From: an uncultured Clostridia bacterium
GTDB lineage: Bacteria; Bacillota; Clostridia; Lachnospirales; Lachnospiraceae
Assembly (NCBI GenBank): GCA_947643415.1
Contig: CANRWA010000026.1
Span: forward strand, 1 to 49,714
DNA length: 49,714 bases
Reading direction: 5' to 3'
Under the pieces are notes generated by a model that was given only the letters and a program-made list of their open reading frames with translations, made no database searches and was not told the DNA's origin. Below, one piece after another: positions 1 to 9,092 of the stretch. The first letter of the stretch is position 1, and the number at the start of each line of letters is the position of its first letter. A program made the position numbers and the translations under genes.

Positions 1-1964
1 GCCTTCAGTGTCAGCTTATCTTTCACCTTCATGTAGATGGTCTTACCGGACTTCTTGCCCGGAACCTTGATCGTCACTTTGGATACCTTTGCCGTGGATG
101 TTCCTGGTTCATTTACATTTGGCTGCTGGATCTGTCCAGTGTAGTCTTTCTCTGTCACATTCTTTACAGTAAAGTAAGAACCATCACATACCATCCGCAT
201 ATATACTTTACCCAACCCATTGTCTTTGCCATCCTTGCTTCCCAGTGTCAGTGTTGTCTTGGATGTGAAAACATTCTTTGCATTCTTTGTGCTGACAACT
301 TTCAGGTTGATCTCCAGCATCTTGCCGTTACGGTTGATCTCAACATTTGCATTTGCACTGTCCATCAGAGCAATGAATGCCTTCTCAAAATCAGCATCTC
401 CCTGTTTCAGTGTCTTGCCATCACTTACCAGACTGTGGGATACATATGTGATTGCATCCCCGCTCAGGGATTTGTTGTCACCGCCTCCCCAGCCCCACAA
501 GTCTGTACGGACTGCTGCATATTCCTTATATGCTGCTCCTCTGGTCGCCTCAGCAAAATCTTCCTGGTTTGCAAACACCATTACAAAGTTATTGTATACC
601 TTCTCACCACCATGAACTTCCAGGTCAACCACACGGGTCTTCTTGTCATTGATCAGGTATGGTTTACTAAAACTGCCATCTTTCCAGAACCCCGTCTTCT
701 TATCTGTTGTTCCTACTGTATATGGCTCAAATTTAGTGTTGTAGGTAAATTCTTTTACTTCCGTCTTTGTTACATAATTCCCCTTTTCTGCAGTGATCGT
801 TACTGTGTATTTGACGCCGGCTTTTATATCAGCAAATTTAATTGTCCCCGGCTTATCCAGCGTAATGGTCTTTCCATCCCCGGTGACTGTCACTTTCACT
901 GCCGCTTCATTCAGTGCTTTCCATGTGATGTTGTATCCTTCGCTTCCCTCTTCTACAGAGAATCCTTCATAAAGATCCGCATCATAGAGATATTTTTCAC
1001 CTACTTTTTTTACCCTTACTGTCACAGTTTTCTCCTGTGCCAGATAAAATTTTCCATCAATGGTCTGCTCTGCCGCAGAAACAGTGAATTTATACTCACC
1101 ATCTTCCTGCAGTGTATACGCATATGTTCCTGCACCACTAACGGGAGTTGCGCTGACAGCAGAGCCAGTAGCAACTTCTGCATTATTTACCTTGATTGTC
1201 AGGTTTTCTGGATCAATCGGAAGTTTTGTCTCGTACTTCAGATCAATTCCTGTGCCAGCTTCGTTCAGTTCAGCCTTGATACTGTCACCAAGGAGTCCGT
1301 CTGCAACACCCTCAATCTTTTCATAGGTGTACCCTTTAATTGTAAAGGCGCTGGCATCAGCCCCCATAAACATCCTGACATCTTCAGCAGCCTTTTCCTG
1401 TACCTGCCGCATAACCATACTGTACTTCTTGCCATCAGCAGCTGTAAGAACACGAGTGACCGTGAATACATCTCCTATTCTTCGTACTGTAATGTCCTCA
1501 TCAGCGCCATTCATCGCTGCCCGCCATGCTGGCCAGTCAGCAACTGCTTCAATTCCACTCTCTGCATCTGCTGTAAACCATTCTTTCGTAGTAGTAGTGT
1601 TGGGTCTGGTAGCCTCTGTCACATTATACTGGTCTGCACGCAAATACCCATATTCTACATATCCCTCGGCGCTTCTGTCTGCATCTGTTGTTATGGCCAA
1701 AAACTCTGTGTTCCAGTTCTCAGCACCAACCTCATCCATGTGAACCTTGAATGTTGCTTCAAAGTTTCCTGAACCTTTATAATAGTTACTGAAACTGGTA
1801 TTGAATGCACCTTTTGCGACTACATCTTCCTGTGTTGTAGACTCTGTAATCACTGTTGGTGTCTCTGCCGCCCCTGCCACTGTCCTGCCCACCGCCACCG
1901 GGGTGGAGAAGACCATGGCGGCCGCGAGGACCATGGCAAGGCCCTTCTTGAAACTCTTCCTCAT
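1..1964 (-). CDS. Secreted surface protein with Ig-like repeats, 5' part only (runs off the window)
   Basis: About 654 codons of a larger protein are present; it reads leftward and leaves the window at position 1. The first residues, MRKSFKKGLAMVLAAAMVFS, are a textbook Sec signal peptide (basic n-region, Ala-rich h-region), with likely cleavage near AGAAE. The mature part is rich in Thr/Lys/Glu beta-strand patterns, Tyr/Trp-containing modules and Gly-Ala-Gly turns, as in extracellular Ig-like or carbohydrate-associated adhesins. The last visible residues (KVSKVTIKV, then KLTLKA) look like the opening of a Big_2-type Ig-like repeat. I chose the ATG at 1964 because AGGAGG lies about ten bases upstream; an in-frame ATG at 1973 sits directly against that site. 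I do not recognise the family. An export role is well supported, the ligand is unknown, and the C-terminal anchor is not visible. Confidence 0.75.
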   Translation of the reverse strand, partial: MRKSFKKGLAMVLAAAMVFSTPVAVGRTVAGAAETPTVITESTTQEDVVAKGAFNTSFSNYYKGSGNFEATFKVHMDEVGAENWNTEFLAITTDADRSAEGYVEYGYLRADQYNVTEATRPNTTTTKEWFTADAESGIEAVADWPAWRAAMNGADEDITVRRIGDVFTVTRVLTAADGKKYSMVMRQVQEKAAEDVRMFMGADASAFTIKGYTYEKIEGVADGLLGDSIKAELNEAGTGIDLKYETKLPIDPENLTIKVNNAEVATGSAVSATPVSGAGTYAYTLQEDGEYKFTVSAAEQTIDGKFYLAQEKTVTVRVKKVGEKYLYDADLYEGFSVEEGSEGYNITWKALNEAAVKVTVTGDGKTITLDKPGTIKFADIKAGVKYTVTITAEKGNYVTKTEVKEFTYNTKFEPYTVGTTDKKTGFWKDGSFSKPYLINDKKTRVVDLEVHGGEKVYNNFVMVFANQEDFAEATRGAAYKEYAAVRTDLWGWGGGDNKSLSGDAITYVSHSLVSDGKTLKQGDADFEKAFIALMDSANANVEINRNGKMLEINLKVVSTKNAKNVFTSKTTLTLGSKDGKDNGLGKVYMRMVCDGSYFTVKNVTEKDYTGQIQQPNVNEPGTSTAKVSKVTIKVPGKKSGKTIYMKVKDKLTLK

Positions 1965-2049
1965 GTTTCCCATTCCTCCTTTAAGATCATAAAAAATAAA
2001 ATAAAAAGATAAACACCCGCACCCCCAATATCCCCCCCGGCGCGCCCCA

Positions 2050-2070
2050 CGCCCCCAAAAAAAGGGGGCG
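2050..2070. repeat. Perfect inverted repeat CGCCCCC-A7-GGGGGCG
   Basis: Seven-base arms at 2050-2056 and 2064-2070 flank a loop of seven A. G+C-rich sequence (GCGC) continues on both sides. It would form a very stable hairpin in the leader RNA of the surface-protein gene, with a T7/U7 loop on that strand. There is no U-run after the stem, so it is not a standard terminator. Confidence 0.6.
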
Positions 2071-2108
2071 CGCACTGCCGGGAAGCCCAAAAAGTCAACG
2101 GGAAATTT

Positions 2109-2162
2109 GGGGGAGGGGCAGGAAAGTAAAAAAGGGTCAGTTAGAAGGGGAAGGGAGAGGGG
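2109..2162 (+). other. G-tract cluster with quadruplex potential
   Basis: The plus strand carries G runs at 2109-2113, 2115-2118, 2134-2136, 2147-2150, 2153-2155 and 2159-2162. The last four are separated by loops of 10, 2 and 3 bases, which meets loose G-quadruplex criteria. The G-rich strand is the template for the surface-protein mRNA, so any structure would form in DNA or act as a C-rich RNA element. Confidence 0.4.
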
Positions 2163-2218
2163 TGTTTTTCGAAAATATAACTAAATATAAAGAAAAGTAA
2201 CTACGCATATTATAATTG

Positions 2219-2252
2219 AAAAAAGAGAGGACTGTACAATTCCAGTCCTCTC
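2219..2252 (-). terminator. Rho-independent terminator of ilvE
   Basis: A perfect ten-base stem (GAGAGGACTG / CAGTCCTCTC, 2225-2234 with 2243-2252) has an eight-base loop and is followed on the minus strand by T6 (2219-2224). It begins 30 bases after the ilvE stop codon. Confidence 0.93.
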
Positions 2253-2281
2253 ATATAATCGAAACAATATTACAATTTTTT

Positions 2282-3307
2282 CTACTTTACTTCATGAATC
2301 CAGCCCTCTGGAGCTTCGATCTGCCCCATCTGGATTCCTGTCAGCGTATCATACAGCTTCTTTGTAATAGGTCCCATTTCCTCCATGCCGCTCGGCAGGC
2401 AGATCTCTTTTCCATGGTCGACGATCTTCCCAACCGGAGAAATTACGGCAGCGGTACCACACAGCCCACATTCTGCAAATTCCTTTACCTCGGCAAATGG
2501 AACTTCCCTCTCCTCTGTCTCAAGCCCAAGATACTCCTTTGCCACATGCATGATCGAACGTCTTGTAATAGAAGGAAGAATGCTGTCTGATTTTGGTGTG
2601 ACAACCTTATTGTCCTTCGTTACAAAAATGAAGTTTGCCCCTCCTGTCTCCTCCACATTTGTCCGGGTGGCCGCATCCAGATACATATTTTCGTCATATC
2701 CCTGGTTGTGGGCATCTACAATAGCATGAAGGCTCATGGCATAGTTCAGTCCGGCCTTGATATGTCCGGTACCATGTGGTGCCGCACGGTCAAAGTCTGA
2801 AACACGGATCGTAATCGGTTTTGCGCCGCCCTTGAAATATGGTCCTACCGGAGTGCAGAATACACGGAACTGATATTCATCCGCCGGGCTTACCCCGATC
2901 ACAGGACCACTGGCAAACATGTATGGACGGATATACAAGGTAGCTCCCGAACCATATGGCGGTACATAACCTTCATTCGCCTTAACTACCTGATCCACTG
3001 CCTCAACAAAACGTTCCTCCGGAAAAACCGGCATCTCCAGTCTTTTCGTGGTATCTGACATACGTTTCGCATTCAAGTCCGGACGAAATGTCACAATTCT
3101 GCCATTTTCTGTCGTATATGCCTTCAACCCCTCAAAACAGGACTGTGAATATTGAAGGACGCCGGCACATTCACTTATGGTCACAGTGGCATCGGTCGTC
3201 ATAGTCCCTGCATCCCATGCACCATCTTTATAATTTGATACATATCTTTCTGTAGTCACCTGATAGCCAAATCCAAGGTTTGCCCAATCAATATTTTTCT
3301 TTTCCAT
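2282..3307 (-). CDS. ilvE: Branched-chain amino acid aminotransferase
   Basis: This is a 341-residue PLP fold-type IV aminotransferase that interconverts Leu/Ile/Val and their 2-keto acids with 2-oxoglutarate/glutamate in the cytoplasm. The Schiff-base lysine is K184 in the HIKAGLNYA segment. The class IV signature appears at 219-228 (EETGGANFIF), and the N-terminal GLKAY loop and the RPYMFASG segment are as in long-type IlvE. Length is normal for the eukaryote-like long form found in Firmicutes. It is monocistronic, with a consensus promoter upstream (3355-3383) and a strong terminator downstream. The ATG at 3307 is preceded by AAGGA. Confidence 0.95.
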   Translation of the reverse strand: MEKKNIDWANLGFGYQVTTERYVSNYKDGAWDAGTMTTDATVTISECAGVLQYSQSCFEGLKAYTTENGRIVTFRPDLNAKRMSDTTKRLEMPVFPEERFVEAVDQVVKANEGYVPPYGSGATLYIRPYMFASGPVIGVSPADEYQFRVFCTPVGPYFKGGAKPITIRVSDFDRAAPHGTGHIKAGLNYAMSLHAIVDAHNQGYDENMYLDAATRTNVEETGGANFIFVTKDNKVVTPKSDSILPSITRRSIMHVAKEYLGLETEEREVPFAEVKEFAECGLCGTAAVISPVGKIVDHGKEICLPSGMEEMGPITKKLYDTLTGIQMGQIEAPEGWIHEVK

Positions 3308-3354
3308 GCTTCATTCCTTCTTTCCTATGTTCAGTATCACATTTTCTGTACTCT

Positions 3355-3383
3355 ATCTTACTCCTTGAAACTTTTGATGTCAA
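3355..3383 (-). promoter_or_regulatory. Sigma-A promoter of ilvE
   Basis: On the minus strand, TTGACA (3383-3378) and TAAGAT (3360-3355) are separated by 17 bases. Transcription would start near 3348, about 40 bases before the ilvE ATG. Confidence 0.85.
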
Positions 3384-3409
3384 GCTGTTACTGCTCCCGT
3401 CTTTTATCG

Positions 3410-3438
3410 TTGAACTTCTTTCTCCTATCCCTTATAAT
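3410..3438 (+). promoter_or_regulatory. Sigma-A promoter of the SGNH hydrolase-tmcAL operon
   Basis: TTGAAC (3410-3415) and a perfect TATAAT (3433-3438) are 17 bases apart. The start of transcription would be near 3445, and the first ATG of the operon is at 3484. Confidence 0.87.
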
Positions 3439-3483
3439 GATGTCATAACCTTCAACATGCCAACATAGAAAGGAACACGCAAA

Positions 3484-4101
3484 ATGAAACATATATTATG
3501 CTTTGGCGATTCCAACACATACGGGTTCAACCCGCATGGCGGGCGCTATGACGACAATACCAGGTGGACAAGGGTACTTGCCAGGCTTCTCGGCAGTGGT
3601 TATCTGATCCTGGAGGAGGGACTGAATTCCCGTACCACGGCTCTGGATGATCCCTATGAACCATACCGCAATGCTATGGACTACATCGTGCCCTGCCTGC
3701 AGACACATGCACCACTGGACCTCACGATCCTGATGTTGGGAACAAATGACCTGAAAGTGTACTTTCAGCCATCCGTAGAAAAGATAAACAGCCGCCTCCG
3801 GCGTCTGACAGAGGTCATTCTTGATGTCAGTATGGCACCTGTCCTTCTTGTAAGCCCGGTACACTTGGGAGAATCTGCACCCGAAGATCCCTGTGCTTTT
3901 CTTTATCCACCACATTCTGTTGAAGTATCCCATACTCTTGGCCCGGTTCTGAAGCAGACTGCAGGAGAACTTGGTGTGCCTTTTTTGGATGCTTCCGGCT
4001 ATGTCGATCCGGATCCTTTTGACCATGTCCATCTGTCACCAGAGAGCCACCACCTTCTCGCTGAAGCATTTGCGGGGAAAATAAAAGAAATCGGGATCTA
4101 A
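3484..4101 (+). CDS. SGNH/GDSL-type esterase
   Basis: This 205-residue cytoplasmic hydrolase has the SGNH blocks in order. Block I is CFGDSNTYG with nucleophile S10. An oxyanion Gly/Asn follows around 45-50. Block III is GTND (N88), and block V is DHVH with D180 and H183. No signal peptide is present. Such enzymes cleave acyl or acetyl esters, and the substrate cannot be told from sequence. It resembles the small arylesterase/TAP-like lineage. The stop is 14 bases before tmcAL, so the two are co-transcribed from the promoter at 3410. AAAGGAA precedes the start. Confidence 0.85.
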   Translation: MKHILCFGDSNTYGFNPHGGRYDDNTRWTRVLARLLGSGYLILEEGLNSRTTALDDPYEPYRNAMDYIVPCLQTHAPLDLTILMLGTNDLKVYFQPSVEKINSRLRRLTEVILDVSMAPVLLVSPVHLGESAPEDPCAFLYPPHSVEVSHTLGPVLKQTAGELGVPFLDASGYVDPDPFDHVHLSPESHHLLAEAFAGKIKEIGI

Positions 4102-4115
4102 CCAGGAGGAGTACC

Positions 4116-5330
4116 ATGAATGTTGTTGGCATCATTGCCGAATTCAATCCCTTTCATCAGGGACATGCATATATGATACAGAAAGCAAAGGAAATCACCT
4201 GCTCTGATCTTGCTGTCATTATCATGAACGGAGAATTCGTACAGCGGGGTGAACCTGCTGTCTTTTCTAAATATGACCGGACAAAGGCAGCTCTGGAGGG
4301 TGGTGCCGATCTGATACTGGAACTTCCTGTCCGTTTTGGGATCTCCAGCGCCGGGGATTTTGCTCTGGGCGGTGTTCTGGCACTATCTGCCCTGGGTTTC
4401 GTAACCCACCTTGCTTTCGGCAGTGAATGCGGAGATATCCTGCCATTTCAGGATGCCGCTGCTGCCCTTTTTGAAGAATCCGAAGAGTTTCATCAGACCC
4501 TTGCACATTTACTCAGAGAAGGCATGTCTTTTCCTGCCGCCCGGTCACATGCCCTGACAGAGACTTCCCCCATCCCTCCTTCCCTGCTAAAGAAGCCGAA
4601 TAATATTCTCGGTGTCGAATACTGCCTTGCCCTGAAAAAGACCAATTCGCCATTGATCCCTGTCACAATCCCAAGGACAGGGATGGGATATCATGAGACC
4701 TTTGCCAATGAGTATGACCAGGGCAAAAAAGACAAACCATCCCATAGGCCAGAAGGCCTCCTGTCAGGCAAAGCCCCACAGATGAACGTTCCATCTGCCA
4801 CTGCCCTCCGACAGAAAATCTATGACAGTGACACACCTCACCTGGCACTGGAAGATTTTGATTCCGCACTGGGCTATGCTTTATTGCAGGATAGCAATCT
4901 TACAAGATACAAGGATATCTCCTCTGACCTTGCCGACCGGGTCCAGCACTGTATTCCAGATTACCGGACAATCCGTGAACTAACGGGTCAGTGCCAGACA
5001 AGGGCATTCACTGATGGGCGGATCCGGCGTGGACTGATGCAGTGTCTCCTTCACATAGAGGCAACCGACCACACCATGCCCTATCTCCGGCTTCTTGGGC
5101 TGAGAATTAATAATAAAAACACAGGAGCCAGTTCCCTGCTCTCACAGGTGCCTGACTCCTGCCATATTCTTTCACGGCTTGCCATGGATATAAAAATCCT
5201 TGATCCTCATGCCCTTGCCCTGTTCCGGCAGGACCTCTTCGCTGCTGATCTCTACCGTCAGACCTGGTGCCGTAAGTACAACATAAGCCTGCCAAATGAA
5301 TACCAGCATTCTCCCATTATTGTTGGGTAA
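4116..5330 (+). CDS. tmcAL: tRNA(Met) cytidine acetate ligase (TmcAL/YlbM family)
   Basis: This 404-residue protein opens with GIIAEFNPFHQGH, the HxGH nucleotidyltransferase signature of TmcAL (former DUF795). The family activates acetate with ATP and transfers it to C34 of elongator tRNA-Met to form N4-acetylcytidine. Length agrees with the family (about 400). The ATG at 4116 has an ideal AGGAGG site. It is the second gene of a two-gene operon. A recognisable terminator is not visible between its stop and the converging gene at 5428, so its transcripts may overlap the end of the accessory protease operon. Confidence 0.92.
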   Translation: MNVVGIIAEFNPFHQGHAYMIQKAKEITCSDLAVIIMNGEFVQRGEPAVFSKYDRTKAALEGGADLILELPVRFGISSAGDFALGGVLALSALGFVTHLAFGSECGDILPFQDAAAALFEESEEFHQTLAHLLREGMSFPAARSHALTETSPIPPSLLKKPNNILGVEYCLALKKTNSPLIPVTIPRTGMGYHETFANEYDQGKKDKPSHRPEGLLSGKAPQMNVPSATALRQKIYDSDTPHLALEDFDSALGYALLQDSNLTRYKDISSDLADRVQHCIPDYRTIRELTGQCQTRAFTDGRIRRGLMQCLLHIEATDHTMPYLRLLGLRINNKNTGASSLLSQVPDSCHILSRLAMDIKILDPHALALFRQDLFAADLYRQTWCRKYNISLPNEYQHSPIIVG

Positions 5331-5427
5331 CTTATTTTATTTCCCAAGGATTCTCAGAATATTCTACCTCCATCAGGTAGTTCTTTGTCTATAGATACAG
5401 TGTATCAAGCTCGAACCGCAAAGCATT

Positions 5428-8400
5428 TTACTTTTTATTCAGTTCGCCTGCTGTCTTCTGGATTTCTTCCTTGTCCAGATATTTCTTCTCGTTCGCCATG
5501 ACTGCATTCACCAGACGTTCCATCGCATCCTTATTCGCCTCAATAATTCTTATTGCCTCTTTCAACTGTTCTGATAAAATCCGGTTGATGAGCTCTTTTA
5601 CCTTTTCGTCATATTTAAGCTCCATCTCTTCAATTTTAACAATCACGGCCAATCCGATTTCTTCTTCATACATTCCATATTTACACACCATATTTGCTGC
5701 AATGCCTGTAGCCATTTCCAAATCAGCAGCCGGACCATGTGTCAGACCATCTTCTATTTCTAATACATCTGCATATACCATTTCGGCGGCCCTGCCTCCT
5801 AACATACAACAGATCCTCTCCAGATAATATTTCTTGGTCGAATCCCCTTCCCCTGCCCCAGGCAGCATATATCCACCATGGCCTCCTCTTGCCACAATGC
5901 TCATATAAGCGGGTGGCCTGCCATTGTATAAATCAATCAAGGCATGCCCTGCCTCATGATACGCAGTCCGCTCTATCTCCTTTGGAGGCCTGTCAACTCT
6001 TTCCTCACCCATGATACATTTTTCAAACACCTCATCAAACAAGTCGTCATCAATATCACAGCCGGACCGAATCCCCTCCCGCAAAGCTGCCTCAACTACC
6101 TGCTCAAGCTTTGCAGGACTCCTTCCCTCAAACCGCTCAACAATACTCTCCATCTTTCCCTTCGAAATTTTAAACCTACCACTCTGCTTTTTGATGAGGT
6201 TTTCCAGCAGCTTCAAGTTCCCCTCTTTATCCAAATAATCCATCATAAATGTCATGTCAAAACGACGTTGGAGTGCAAAGTCAATTTTGTTTCCAAGATT
6301 CGTGGCTGCCATGACAAATACCGGCTTACTGTCTACTTTTTTAAACCCGTCCATCTCGGTCAGCAATGCGTTCAAAACCGGATTTGGCGCATTTGAATAT
6401 TCCCGTTTCATACCGATGGCATCAATTTCATCAATGAACAGGATTGCTGGCGCATATTTTCTTGCGATACGGAATTCATCCTGTACCTTTTCAGAACCTC
6501 CATTAAGCAACTCACTTGCGCTGATGGATAAGAAATTCACTTTGGATTCCGAAGCCACAACCTTTGCCAGAGAGGTCTTGCCAGTTCCCGGAGGTCCATA
6601 CAACAGGACTCCCCTTGGTCTCACCCCGCTTTTGTTATACTCCTTAGGCTTCCGGAGATAATCAATAAAAAATTTAAGCTCCTCTTTTAGATGCTCTAGA
6701 TACTTTGGCAGATAAATATCATCCCAGCTTTTATCCGGACGCAGATCATCGGACAGCATCGAAGACTTATCCTCGGACTCCACCGCCGTATCAAGCTTAA
6801 AATCACCAAAAATGATACTTCCAACATTGGTATCCTTATCAAATTCTTGTTTGGTTTCATACATCAGAACCTGATGCCGCGTTGCCAATGTCTCCATTAC
6901 CACCTGACAGCATACATCCTTGTATGCCTGCTCCAACTGGCTTCTAAAATATTTACTCTCGATAAACCCCGCGGCCCCTTTTTTCATAAGGGCATTTTTT
7001 TCTCTATCCGTATAGTCATGTCCATGGCTTCCGTCCAAAATATACACCGGGACTTCTTTATCTTCCTTCCGGAGTTGTAAGAAGACCTTCCGTCCAATCG
7101 TCTTGGCATCCACCACATTCAGCCTGTTTTCCACATTTTCAAGACCATGTATGTAGTCAATGACTGCAAAAAGAACATTTTCCTTATAGGTCATTTCCAT
7201 AAACTCATCAATATTCACAGTGCTCTTCACGCTTACATCGTTATTTTTTATCTTCCCAACCGACTTATATTTTACTGTTCCGAAGACAGGAATTACACAG
7301 TTCCTTTCCCCCTTGTAAAAGTCCCTGATTTCCTCTGTGGTATCTTCAAAATCACATTGCCATTCTATCCTTCTTTCCACGTCGTCTTCATCCAGTATCT
7401 GCTTATCTTCCAACAGTTCCAAAAACTTACGTATTTCCCTGTCAACAAGCTTACCCGCTATTTCGGAAGCATTTCTGGCATCTGCACTTCCCCCCATGGA
7501 ATACAATACAGTCTTGGCCAGATACTCCTTTCCCTGGCTCAGCTCATAGCCATATTTGTCTTTTAGTTTTCGAAAACGATCTTCTATATCATCCTTTACG
7601 AGTTCAAGAATTGCATCTGCCCTTAGATGGTTAAACATGATGATAACATGCGAAGACATCCTAGAAAGTATTTCCGGAGGGAAAAAAGGCGCTTTTGTTT
7701 CCGAATCTTTATCCTTCTCCAGTGCGTCCATCAACACCTTATCCGGAAGCAGCGTAAGATTTTCGTTCTGTGCATCACTGTAAAGCTGTCTGCCCGCATT
7801 AGTCGTAAAAAAAACGATAGCATTTTTAAACGACAGATTTTGCCGATTATATTTATCCTCGCAAATCCCATCATCCAAAATCTGTAAAAAAATCCGTATA
7901 ACAGAAATATGCGCTTTTTCTATTTCGTCAAACAAAAGAACGCATCTCGGATTTTTAGACACAAACTCGGTAAGTATACCCGGCTCAGAATCCTTCCAGG
8001 TTGGGGCAAAACCAACCAATTCTTCTATGGCCTCCCTATTAGAATACCCTGACATATCAAACCGTTTATAAGGCAATCCCAATCTGAAAGCAAACTGCTG
8101 TGCCATATAAGTTTTCCCCACACCCGGAGGTCCTGCTAAAAGGTATGCGCTCCTGGGGCCTCTCCTATTCGGCGTCAGGCAGGCCTTCAATTCCGCATTA
8201 AAATAAGATTCGCTCAGCCTCCCAATAGCTGCATCTTGTCCAAGAATCTTGCCTCTCAGTTCCGTTTCTATCGCTCCGGCCTGCATCAAAAGCTGCTGCA
8301 TGGAAACTTCGCCCTCCGCTTTCTCCGCCCCTTCTTCCGTTTTAATGGCTTTGGGCTTTGGATAACGGTTAGCCATCCGTTCCACGAACCGGATCACAGC

Positions 8401-9009
8401 ATACGGATTATACCCAATAGCATTCTCCTCTTCTAAGTCTTTATAGATAGCTGTCAATTCACTTAAGGCCACGTCAGAGAGACATTGTTTTAGCTGTCTC
8501 CTCAGCTTGTTTGCTGCTTTCCCCCTCTCCGTACCAGAACGTCTGCACCTGATGAGCTCGACGCATTCCTTCATATCTGCCGCTATCACCCAGTATTCTG
8601 TCGGTTCTGTATCTTTTTCTCTGTTGGCGGCTATCCATTTGTCAAATTCATCTCCATCATCCTCGATATTCTCTTCTTCCAGCCCCCTCATATCAGAAAA
8701 CAGTTCTAGATCATCTGCTTCTGACTCATCACCGAAGGGCAAAAAACCATAGTTCTTCCAACTCACATCGTCCAAATAGTCGGCACTATCACCCAGATAC
8801 ACCAAATCCCCCAGAAATTCTTCCGCTTCTTTTATGGCATACCGCAGGCTGCCGGGCACATCTTCCGGCTCCTCCTCCAACTCGCTCCGATATTCGAAAC
8901 GGCGAAATTTGGAATTTGGATACTTGTTTGTCTGCTCAGAACATTTCAGCCATTCATTAAAAATTCCGGTCTTTCTTCCGCATTTTACTGCATAAATCAT
9001 TTTCTTCAT
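5428..9009 (-). CDS. Hybrid-binding domain - AAA+ (Clp-like) - AAA+ (FtsH-like) - M41 protease, paralogue B
   Basis: This 1193-residue multidomain protein has a viroplasmin/RNase H1 hybrid-binding domain at residues 1-45 (YAVKCGRKTGIFNEW; Y6, W20, F38), then an acidic linker. The Clp/HSP100 D2-like AAA+ module follows, with GPPGVGKT 293-300, LLFDEIEK 358-365, sensor-1 TTN 402-404 and a sensor-2-like ADAR 509-512. A degenerate receiver-like segment lies at about 605-705. The FtsH-like AAA+ has GPPGTGKT 805-812, FIDEIDAIG 858-866 and fingers R915/R916. The M41 peptidase has HEAGH 1018-1022 and a likely third zinc ligand D1096. It has no membrane helix, unlike FtsH. Compared with its paralogue (11140-15117), the second-ring pore loop is shortened and lacks the aromatic residue. 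It is the last gene of the operon, 83 bases after the PLD gene. Predicted role (inference): ATP-dependent unfolding and proteolysis linked to RNA:DNA hybrids. Confidence 0.88.
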   Translation of the reverse strand: MKKMIYAVKCGRKTGIFNEWLKCSEQTNKYPNSKFRRFEYRSELEEEPEDVPGSLRYAIKEAEEFLGDLVYLGDSADYLDDVSWKNYGFLPFGDESEADDLELFSDMRGLEEENIEDDGDEFDKWIAANREKDTEPTEYWVIAADMKECVELIRCRRSGTERGKAANKLRRQLKQCLSDVALSELTAIYKDLEEENAIGYNPYAVIRFVERMANRYPKPKAIKTEEGAEKAEGEVSMQQLLMQAGAIETELRGKILGQDAAIGRLSESYFNAELKACLTPNRRGPRSAYLLAGPPGVGKTYMAQQFAFRLGLPYKRFDMSGYSNREAIEELVGFAPTWKDSEPGILTEFVSKNPRCVLLFDEIEKAHISVIRIFLQILDDGICEDKYNRQNLSFKNAIVFFTTNAGRQLYSDAQNENLTLLPDKVLMDALEKDKDSETKAPFFPPEILSRMSSHVIIMFNHLRADAILELVKDDIEDRFRKLKDKYGYELSQGKEYLAKTVLYSMGGSADARNASEIAGKLVDREIRKFLELLEDKQILDEDDVERRIEWQCDFEDTTEEIRDFYKGERNCVIPVFGTVKYKSVGKIKNNDVSVKSTVNIDEFMEMTYKENVLFAVIDYIHGLENVENRLNVVDAKTIGRKVFLQLRKEDKEVPVYILDGSHGHDYTDREKNALMKKGAAGFIESKYFRSQLEQAYKDVCCQVVMETLATRHQVLMYETKQEFDKDTNVGSIIFGDFKLDTAVESEDKSSMLSDDLRPDKSWDDIYLPKYLEHLKEELKFFIDYLRKPKEYNKSGVRPRGVLLYGPPGTGKTSLAKVVASESKVNFLSISASELLNGGSEKVQDEFRIARKYAPAILFIDEIDAIGMKREYSNAPNPVLNALLTEMDGFKKVDSKPVFVMAATNLGNKIDFALQRRFDMTFMMDYLDKEGNLKLLENLIKKQSGRFKISKGKMESIVERFEGRSPAKLEQVVEAALREGIRSGCDIDDDLFDEVFEKCIMGEERVDRPPKEIERTAYHEAGHALIDLYNGRPPAYMSIVARGGHGGYMLPGAGEGDSTKKYYLERICCMLGGRAAEMVYADVLEIEDGLTHGPAADLEMATGIAANMVCKYGMYEEEIGLAVIVKIEEMELKYDEKVKELINRILSEQLKEAIRIIEANKDAMERLVNAVMANEKKYLDKEEIQKTAGELNKK

Positions 9010-9092
9010 AACCTAACTTCTCCTATCGCCATATGTTCCCCGTATATGTAAGCTGTATTTGCCAAACCACAGGACAATTTGCTCTTTATTTT

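Larger units (their letters stand above)
1980..2215. other. Gene-free leader/upstream region of unusual composition
   Basis: About 240 bases separate the surface-protein start from the ilvE terminator. The half next to the surface-protein gene carries runs of C and G (C7, C5, A7, G5, several G3-G4 blocks), and the distal half is A+T-rich. No gene is seen. On the minus strand this would be the promoter and 5' untranslated region of the surface protein. An A+T-rich stretch around 2170-2215 could hold the promoter, but I found no convincing -35/-10 pair. Confidence 0.5.

Noticed and set aside
435-1772. A 445-codon plus-strand open frame opposite the surface protein gene
   Set aside because: Its composition is Cys/Phe/Ile-rich nonsense with no ribosome site. 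The minus strand in the same place encodes a protein with a clean signal peptide and ribosome site.
5332-5373. A 13-codon minus-strand ORF just after paralogue B (MEVEYSENPWEIK)
   Set aside because: It reads like a protein C-terminus and could be the tail of a lost gene, but it is too short to support, and a stop codon lies just upstream in frame.
5341-5427. Small inverted repeats (CTACCT/AGGTAG; GATACA/TGTATC) as a terminator for the accessory operon or tmcAL
   Set aside because: Stems are only six bases and neither is followed by a T-run on the relevant strand.
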